From Scatosoma sp045613545 (GTDB lineage Bacteria > Bacillota > Clostridia > Christensenellales > Borkfalkiaceae), in contig JAZLBD010000006.1 in the NCBI GenBank assembly GCA_045613545.1, positions 108,321-172,320 of the forward strand: a stretch of DNA of 64,000 nt, written 5' to 3'. The position numbers and the translations under genes were made by a program. Under the pieces are notes generated by a model that did no database searches, was not told the DNA's origin, and saw only the letters and a program-made list of their open reading frames with translations. Shown here in pieces: positions 58,501-64,000 of this stretch (the stretch's first letter is position 1; each line of letters opens with the position of its first letter).

Positions 58501-61140
58501 TTAGATTTCGGAAAGTTGCGCTTCGCACTTCTTCTTCATATCGAGGTATTTTTCAAGTTTCGCGTGTTCTTCGTCTACAAGCTTTTTCGGCGCTTTGCTT
58601 ACGAAATTTTGGTTGGAAAGTTTCCCTTTCGCCCGTTCGATTTCCGCCGTCAAGCGCTCGATTTCTGCCGTCAAGCGCGCGCGTTCCTTGTCCAAATCGA
58701 CGAGTTCGCCAAGGGGTACGTAAATTTGCGCGATTTCCGTCACTTGCGAAACCGTTTTTTCGCCCACTTCCGAGGCGTTTTCGATAAAGCGCACGCCACT
58801 TGCGCCCGAAAGGCGCGTAATACAATCTTTGTTGAGGGAGATAAGGCGTTTGCTTTCCGTCACGAGGTTGAGTTCCACCTTTTTAGAGGGAGGGCAATCC
58901 ACCGCTTTTTTCATGGCGCGAACGGCTTTGATAATTTCCATAACCCCCTCGAAACTCTTCGCCTCTTTGCGATACGCCATCTTCGAGTTATAACGAGGGA
59001 ATTCCGCCGTCATGATCGAGCCTCTCTTCTTTCTACTACCGCCGATAGGAGGAAGATTCGAATAAATCTCTTCCGTCACGAACGGAATGAAAGGATGCAA
59101 TAGCTTAAGCGCGTTTTCCAACACGAAGCAGAGTACGGAAAGAGCGCCGAGTTTTTTCTCTTCGTCCTCGCCGTAGAGCGCAGGCTTGGAAAGTTCGATA
59201 TACCAATCACAGAAATCGTCCCAAACGAAACTGGTTGCAATATCGCTCGCCACCCCTAAATCGTATTTGTTCATATTCGTCGTCACTTCGCGAACACAAT
59301 TTTGCAAACGCGCGATAATCCATTTATCCGCGGGCGCAAGTTTCACCGTTTCAATCGCGGGAATCTTCTTGCCTTCCGCGTTCATAAACACGAACCGAGA
59401 CGCGTTCCAAAGCTTATTAATAAAGTTTCTCGACGCCTCCACTTTCGCATCCGAATAGCGGGTATCGTTCCCCGGCGCAATCCCCGTCATAAGGGAAAGG
59501 CGCAAGGAGTCGGCGCCGTATTTTTCAATGACTTCCAAAGGATCAATGCCGTTGCCGAGCGATTTACTCATCTTTCTGCCTTGCTCGTCGCGAACGATAC
59601 CGTGAATGAGTACGTCGTGGAAAGGCACTTTTCCCGTGTGTTCGAGCCCCGAGAAGATCATTCTTGCCACCCAGAAGAAGATGATGTCGTATCCCGTCAC
59701 GAGCACGTCGGTGGGATAAAAATATTTATAGTCCTCCGTCTCTTCAGGGAAGCCGAGCGTAGAGAACGGCCAAAGCGCAGAAGAGAACCACGTGTCCAAA
59801 ACGTCCTCGTCTTGACGCAAGCGCGCGCTTTGACAAGTCGGGCAAACGGTAGGATCTTCCTTTTCACAAACGACTGCGCCACAATCTTCGCAATACCAAA
59901 CGGGAATACGGTGTCCCCACCAAAGTTGACGAGAAATACACCAATCGCGGACGTTTTCCATCCAGTTATAATAAATTTTGGAGAACCGTTCGGGTACGAA
60001 CTTCACGCGGTTTTTCATCACCGCTTGAATCGCCGGTTTTGCAAGCGGTTCCATCTTGACGAACCATTGCTTGGATACGAGCGGTTCCACTGTCGAATGA
60101 CAACGATAGCAATGCCCTACGTTGTGGGGATGCTTTTCGATTTTTACCAAATATCCGCCCTTTTCCAAATCGGCAAGCGCGCTCTTTCTCGCTTCGTAGC
60201 GATCGAGCCCTTGGTATTTCCCCGCGTATTCGTTCATCGTTCCGTCGCCGTTCATCACGCAAATGGAGGGCAGGTTGTGGCGCTTACCCACTTCAAAGTC
60301 GTTGGGGTCGTGCGCGGGAGTGATCTTCACGCAACCCGTACCAAACTCTCTTTCTACGTACTCGTCGGCAATAACGGGGATTTCGCGATCAGTCAAGGGC
60401 AAACGCAAGGTTTTTCCGATGAGGGAAGCGTATCGTTCGTCCTCGGGGTGCACGGCTACCGCCGTGTCGCCGAACATCGTTTCAGGACGGGTGGTTGCAA
60501 CGACGACTTTCGCGCTACCGTCCGAGGCGGGATAGGCAATATGCCACAAACGGCCGTCCTCTTCCACGTATTCCACTTCCGCGTCCGAAAGGGCAGTTTT
60601 ACAGCAAGGACACCAATTGCTAATGCGGTTGCCTTGATAAATAAGCCCTTTGTTATACAAATTGACGAACACTTCCCTTACCGCTTTGGAACATTTTTCG
60701 TCCATCGTGAACGCTTGTCTCGACCAGTCGCAAGAGGTACCCATTTTGCGTTGTTGGGTCATGATTCGATTGCCGTACTGTTCTTTCCATTCCCAAGCAC
60801 GCTTTAAGAACCCGTCTCTGCCCAAATCTGTTTTGGAAAGCCCCTCTGCCTGCATTTTTTCTACGATTTTCACTTCCGTAGCAATGGAAGCGTGGTCGCA
60901 ACCAGGAAGCCACAACGCCGAAAATCCCTGCATTCTCTTAAACCGAATGAGGGTGTCTTGCAACGTCGCGTCCATTGCGTGTCCCATATGCAATTGCCCC
61001 GTGATATTGGGGGGAGGCATCATAATTGTGAACGGGACTTTGTTTTTATCCACTTCGGCGCGAAATACCCCCGAATCTTCCCATTCCTTATAAATTCTGT
61101 CTTCAAACTCTTTCGGATTGTACGTCTTTTGCATTTCCAT
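58501..61140 (-). CDS. valS: Valyl-tRNA synthetase
   Basis: The 879-residue class I synthetase has the HIGH-type motif PPNITGQLHMGHAMD near 42, the editing domain, the KMSKS motif in GRKMSKSLGNGIDPL near 517 and a C-terminal coiled coil (about 805-875). ITPAHDPNDFEVG in the editing domain is diagnostic for ValRS. It charges tRNA-Val and hydrolyses Thr-tRNA-Val. The start at 61140 gives a normal N-terminus; a GTG at 61176 is less likely. No T-box is present despite its use before pheST. Confidence 0.96.
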   Translation of the reverse strand: MEMQKTYNPKEFEDRIYKEWEDSGVFRAEVDKNKVPFTIMMPPPNITGQLHMGHAMDATLQDTLIRFKRMQGFSALWLPGCDHASIATEVKIVEKMQAEGLSKTDLGRDGFLKRAWEWKEQYGNRIMTQQRKMGTSCDWSRQAFTMDEKCSKAVREVFVNLYNKGLIYQGNRISNWCPCCKTALSDAEVEYVEEDGRLWHIAYPASDGSAKVVVATTRPETMFGDTAVAVHPEDERYASLIGKTLRLPLTDREIPVIADEYVEREFGTGCVKITPAHDPNDFEVGKRHNLPSICVMNGDGTMNEYAGKYQGLDRYEARKSALADLEKGGYLVKIEKHPHNVGHCYRCHSTVEPLVSKQWFVKMEPLAKPAIQAVMKNRVKFVPERFSKIYYNWMENVRDWCISRQLWWGHRIPVWYCEDCGAVVCEKEDPTVCPTCQSARLRQDEDVLDTWFSSALWPFSTLGFPEETEDYKYFYPTDVLVTGYDIIFFWVARMIFSGLEHTGKVPFHDVLIHGIVRDEQGRKMSKSLGNGIDPLEVIEKYGADSLRLSLMTGIAPGNDTRYSDAKVEASRNFINKLWNASRFVFMNAEGKKIPAIETVKLAPADKWIIARLQNCVREVTTNMNKYDLGVASDIATSFVWDDFCDWYIELSKPALYGEDEEKKLGALSVLCFVLENALKLLHPFIPFVTEEIYSNLPPIGGSRKKRGSIMTAEFPRYNSKMAYRKEAKSFEGVMEIIKAVRAMKKAVDCPPSKKVELNLVTESKRLISLNKDCITRLSGASGVRFIENASEVGEKTVSQVTEIAQIYVPLGELVDLDKERARLTAEIERLTAEIERAKGKLSNQNFVSKAPKKLVDEEHAKLEKYLDMKKKCEAQLSEI

Positions 61141-61193
61141 AATTTTGCTTTTCCTTTCCTTTTTTCGACAATTCACCAGCGTATATCGTTGTT

Positions 61194-61222
61194 ATTATAC
61201 CCCCTTTTTTGGAAATTGTCAA
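61194..61222 (-). promoter_or_regulatory. Promoter of valS
   Basis: TTGACA and TATAAT, 17-bp spacer, on the minus strand. Its -35 overlaps the -35 of the divergent transporter promoter. Confidence 0.9.
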
Positions 61223-61245
61223 CAATTACGGCCCGTTCATATAAT
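61216..61245 (+). promoter_or_regulatory. Promoter of the NMT1-type ABC transporter operon
   Basis: TTGTCA and TATAAT, 18-bp spacer, on the plus strand, 33 bases before the ATG. The -35 lies in the palindrome AATTGTCAACAATT (61214-61227) shared with the valS -35. Confidence 0.7.
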
Positions 61246-61278
61246 ATATTATTCTATTTTTTATTATTGGAGCGTGCT

Positions 61279-62289
61279 ATGAAAAAACTTTTCTCTTTTC
61301 TTCTAACAGCCTGTCTTTCTCTCCTTCCCCTCTCCGCTTGTGGGAAAAAGGACGACGACGGCTTGCAGAATATTACGATCAACGAAGTGACTCATTCCAT
61401 TTTCTATGCGCCGTTATATCTCGCGGACGCGCTCGGATATTTCGAGCAGGAAGGGATTGAAATCGAACTCGTCAACGGCGGTGGCGCAGACAACGTGATG
61501 TCCGCCGTACTTTCGGGGGATAGCGATATCGGTTTTTGCGGTCCGGAAGCGGCGCTTTACGTCCTTGCCGGCGGATCGACGGACGCACCCGTCGTATTCG
61601 GTCAACTCACGCAAAAAGACGGATCTTTCCTCGTTTCCCGCGTCCCCGAGCCTAACTTTTTATGGACGGATCTTCGCGGAAAAGAAATTTTAGCAGGGCG
61701 AAAGGGCGGTGTTCCCGCTATGACTTTCGAATACGTCTTAAACCAACACGGGCTTGTAGACGGAACGGACGTCACCTTGAATTTCGACGTGGCTTTCAAC
61801 CTGATGACGAGCGCTTTCGAGGGCGGAACCGCCGATTATTGCACGATGTTCGAGCCGGTCGCCTCCGAATACGAGGCGGCGGGAAAAGGCTACGTAGTAG
61901 CGTCGGTTGGCGAAGCGTCGGGCGACGTTCCCTACACTTGTTTTATGGCGAAAAATTCTTGGCTTAAAAAGAACGAAATCGCCACCTTGGGTCTACTCAA
62001 AGGGATTATCCGCGCCGTCAAATACATTCGCGAAAACACCGTGCAAACGGTTGCGCCGTATCTTCTCGACTACTTCGCTTCCACTCCCCTCTCGTCGATC
62101 GAGGTCTCTTTGGAAAGCTATAAATCCATTGACGCGTGGAGTCAAGATTTAATGATGAAAGAAGAAAGTTTCACCCGTTTGCAAGACATTATGGAAAACG
62201 CGGGAGAATTGCCCCGTAGAGTCGGCTTCGACGAACTCATTGACGTGACGAGGGCGAAAACGGCGTACGATACCGTTTACGGCATCTAA
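61279..62289 (+). CDS. ABC transporter substrate-binding lipoprotein, NMT1/SsuA-like
   Basis: The 336-residue protein has a lipoprotein signal with Cys21 in the lipobox LSAC. The mature part is a type 2 periplasmic-binding fold of the NMT1/THI5-like group: NEVTHSIFYAPLYLADALGYFEQEGI at the start (in pieces), LSGDSDIGFCGPEAA near 85 and RKGGVPAMTFEYVLNQHG near 130. Such proteins bind nitrate, sulfonate, taurine or pyrimidine precursors. The substrate cannot be named; no catabolic genes and no thiamine riboswitch are present. TTGGAG lies six bases before the ATG. Confidence 0.88.
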   Translation: MKKLFSFLLTACLSLLPLSACGKKDDDGLQNITINEVTHSIFYAPLYLADALGYFEQEGIEIELVNGGGADNVMSAVLSGDSDIGFCGPEAALYVLAGGSTDAPVVFGQLTQKDGSFLVSRVPEPNFLWTDLRGKEILAGRKGGVPAMTFEYVLNQHGLVDGTDVTLNFDVAFNLMTSAFEGGTADYCTMFEPVASEYEAAGKGYVVASVGEASGDVPYTCFMAKNSWLKKNEIATLGLLKGIIRAVKYIRENTVQTVAPYLLDYFASTPLSSIEVSLESYKSIDAWSQDLMMKEESFTRLQDIMENAGELPRRVGFDELIDVTRAKTAYDTVYGI

Positions 62290-62321
62290 TTTTTTCCTGT
62301 TTTTACAAAGGCGGATTCGTT

Positions 62322-63056
62322 ATGAAAGAAGTTTTACGATTTGATCACGTATCTATGCACTACCATACGAGGCAGGGAGAAACGATCGCAATGGACGACG
62401 TGAGTTTTTCCGTTTCCGAGGGGGAATTTATCGCGTTTATCGGCCCTTCCGGATGCGGAAAAACCACTTTGTTATCCCTCGCCGCAGGTTTATTATCCCC
62501 CACCAAAGGCAGGATCGCAAGACACGATTCCACCTTTGGTTATATGCTACAAAAAGACGAACTTTTCCCGTGGCGGACAGTGGAAAAAAATATTTTCTTG
62601 CCTCTCGAAATCAAGAAAATTCATACGGCAAAAAACCGAGAACGGGCGCTACGCCTCGCGGAAAAATACGGTCTGAAAGATTTTTTGAAGAGTTATCCCT
62701 CCTCCCTTTCGGGCGGTATGAGGCAACGGGTTGCGCTCATTCGCACTCTCGCCACGAGCCCCGATATTCTGCTCCTCGACGAGCCGTTTTCCGCGCTCGA
62801 TTATCAAACCCGCCTCACCGTTTGCGACGACGTGTATAAGATTATCCGCGAGGAAAAACGAACGGCGATTTTAATCACGCACGACATATCCGAGGCGATT
62901 TCCGTAGCGGATAAGGTCATCGTTTTATCCGCTCGTCCTGCAAAAATCAAAGAGGTTCACCCCCTCTCATTCCCCGAATCAGAGCCTCTCAAACGCCGTG
63001 AAAACAAAGAGTTCGGCGTTTGGTTCGAACGGCTTTGGAAGGAGTTAAACGAATGA
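62322..63056 (+). CDS. ABC transporter ATP-binding protein, SsuB/TauB-like
   Basis: The 244-residue ATPase has Walker A GPSGCGKTT near 41, Q loop MLQKDELFPWRTV near 82, signature LSGGMRQRVALIRTLA near 132, Walker B ILLLDEPFSALD and the switch His in ILITHDISEA near 188. The LSGGMRQR signature and downstream permease are typical of nitrate/sulfonate/taurine importers. It starts 32 bp after the binding protein gene and overlaps the permease start. Confidence 0.93.
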   Translation: MKEVLRFDHVSMHYHTRQGETIAMDDVSFSVSEGEFIAFIGPSGCGKTTLLSLAAGLLSPTKGRIARHDSTFGYMLQKDELFPWRTVEKNIFLPLEIKKIHTAKNRERALRLAEKYGLKDFLKSYPSSLSGGMRQRVALIRTLATSPDILLLDEPFSALDYQTRLTVCDDVYKIIREEKRTAILITHDISEAISVADKVIVLSARPAKIKEVHPLSFPESEPLKRRENKEFGVWFERLWKELNE

Positions 63057-63859
63057 AAAAACAAACGGAACGTTATTCAAGAGAACATCTCTTATATCTT
63101 CGCAAGCAAAAAAAACGGAGCTGGCTCATCACCCTTTTACGGTTGTCCGTTCTCGCGCTGTTTTTGTCCTTTTGGGAACTTGCCGCAACTTTGGAATGGG
63201 TAAACCCGTTCATTTCAAGCTCCCCCTCTCGCGTTGTCAAAGCGATCGGGAATTTGTACGAAAGCGGTGATTTGTTCTTGCACGTCGGCGTGACGTTGAA
63301 AGAGACCCTCGTCGGTTTTTTCCTCGCCGTCGTGCTTGGGTATTCGATCGCCCTCATCCTTTGGTGGAGCGAAACGGCGCGAAAAGTACTCGAGCCCTAC
63401 TTCGTCGTTTTGAACGCACTGCCGAAAATCGCGCTTGGGCCTTTGATCATCATTTGGTTTGGTACGGGCGAAAAGGCGATCGTCACGATGACCGTTTTGA
63501 TCGGTCTTATCGTCGCCATCTTGAATATGCTCGGCGGATTTTTGGAAACGGACCCGAGCAAACTGCTCTTACTTCGTTCGATGGGCGCGTCGAAATTGCA
63601 AGTTTTGACAAAGCTCGTCGTTCCCTCCTCTCTTCCCGCTTTCATTTCTATGCTCAAAATCAACGTGGGTATGGCGTGGATCGGCTCGATTATGGGGGAA
63701 TACATCGTATCGAAAGCAGGAATCGGCTATTTGATCGTGTATGGCGGGCAGGTATTCAAACTCGACCTCGTGATGGCGTCGGTGATTATTTTGTGCGCAC
63801 TCGCAGCCTCCATGTACGCGGTCATTGCACTTTTTGAAAAATGGGTTATGAAACGTTAA
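63053..63859 (+). CDS. ABC transporter permease, SsuC/TauC-like
   Basis: The 268-residue permease has six hydrophobic helices and the cytoplasmic EAA loop, LLLLRSMGASKLQVLTKLVVPSSLPAF type sequence near 180-206. NALPKIALGPLIIIWFGTGEKA near 118 is typical of the SsuC/TauC group. It forms the channel of the three-gene importer. ATG at 63053 overlaps the ATPase stop (ATGA), with GGAAGGAG eight bases upstream. Confidence 0.93.
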   Translation: MKKQTERYSREHLLYLRKQKKRSWLITLLRLSVLALFLSFWELAATLEWVNPFISSSPSRVVKAIGNLYESGDLFLHVGVTLKETLVGFFLAVVLGYSIALILWWSETARKVLEPYFVVLNALPKIALGPLIIIWFGTGEKAIVTMTVLIGLIVAILNMLGGFLETDPSKLLLLRSMGASKLQVLTKLVVPSSLPAFISMLKINVGMAWIGSIMGEYIVSKAGIGYLIVYGGQVFKLDLVMASVIILCALAASMYAVIALFEKWVMKR

Positions 63860-63863
63860 CAAA

Positions 63864-63900
63864 AAAGGATAGCGAATTTTTTTCGCTATCCTTTCCTTTT
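63864..63900. terminator. Bidirectional terminator after the ABC transporter operon
   Basis: AAAGGATAGCGAA and TTCGCTATCCTTT form a 13-bp stem with a five-base loop, flanked by A and T runs, so it can also end the minus-strand gene that finishes at 63900. Confidence 0.9.
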
Positions 63901-64000
63901 TATAAAATTTTCTTTAACACTTCTTTTACCGCCTCTACAACGGCGTTGATCAATATTTGTTTTTGCATTTCATCTAACGTAATTTTGTTGATAAACACCA
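63900..64000 (-). CDS. C-terminal end of an unidentified protein (partial)
   Basis: On the minus strand the last 32 codons of a frame enter from the right edge and stop with TAA at 63900-63902. The visible residues include NKITLDEMQKQILINAVVEA followed by a Lys-rich helix ending KKIL. A terminator follows immediately, which supports a real gene end. Too little is visible to name it. Confidence 0.5.
   Translation of the reverse strand, partial: VFINKITLDEMQKQILINAVVEAVKEVLKKIL

Noticed and set aside
59302..60807. 501-codon open frame opposite valS
   Set aside because: The frame mirrors valS codon bias; no domain or start signal supports it.
61141..61200. T-box or other riboswitch before valS
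   Set aside because: The leader is only about 50 bases and has no T-box sequence.
1..64000. CRISPR arrays, tRNA or rRNA genes, prophage
   Set aside because: No regularly spaced repeats, cloverleaf sequences, rRNA segments or phage structural genes were seen by eye; a covariance search was not possible.

Overview
The window reads as chromosome of a Gram-positive anaerobe of the Bacillota, most likely an uncultured Clostridia (Christensenellales-like) lineage. The evidence is gene order and content: dgt-dnaG-rpoD-trmK-nif3, a T-box in front of pheST, mcsA-mcsB-clpC, an rsbV/rsbW/sigB-type module, BioY, a DUF3343/cysteine-desulfurase pair, the short ProS, and strong AGGAGG-type ribosome binding sites with occasional TTG starts. 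No rRNA, tRNA, CRISPR array or prophage was found. Spacers between genes are AT-rich and many carry textbook promoters (TTGACA/TATAAT, 17-18 bp apart) and intrinsic terminators, so operon limits can be read directly. The taxonomy is an inference, not a database result.

Layout, left to right. 1-5.9 kb: replication/transcription operon (dgt, dnaG, rpoD, trmK, Nif3-like, coiled-coil zinc-ribbon protein cut by the left edge). 6-10.2 kb: an FAD-dependent dehydrogenase, then a self-contained operon of a GT8 glycosyltransferase, a PlsC-type acyltransferase and a CrtO-like acyltransferase. 10.5-19.2 kb: pheS-pheT under a T-box, then truB-ribF-nfo-pepP-efp-dtd. 19.2-23.8 kb: mscL, a CotF-like protein and a small partner, nth, a selenium-linked pair, two small unknown proteins and an SDR. 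23.8-33.7 kb: aroK-aroQ-aroE-aroA-aroB-aroC downstream of clpC-mcsB-mcsA and a membrane XRE regulator.

33.8-43.4 kb: proS, an S41 protease with a PucR-type regulator, a large unknown membrane protein, a partner-switching sigma module with two RsbW-like proteins, a heavy-metal permease and tsaD. 43.4-49.7 kb: prfB, secA, an SPFH protein paired with a ribbon-helix-helix protein, and bioY. 49.7-64 kb: a PHP phosphatase, an internally deleted IS3-family element, metK with a structured leader, a radical SAM protein, an ABC-F ATPase, a DUF378 protein, the tldD-tldE pair, valS, and an NMT1-type ABC transporter.

Most genes are housekeeping. The parts that most deserve a second look are the glycosyltransferase/two-acyltransferase operon (7.5-10.2 kb), the four-gene sigma module in which the usual anti-sigma kinase looks degenerate while a second intact one sits downstream (39.6-41.4 kb), the SPFH/RHH pair with a palindrome on its -10 element (47.8-49 kb), the mcsAB-clpC cluster without ctsR and with a short McsA, and several leader hairpins that cover ribosome binding sites.
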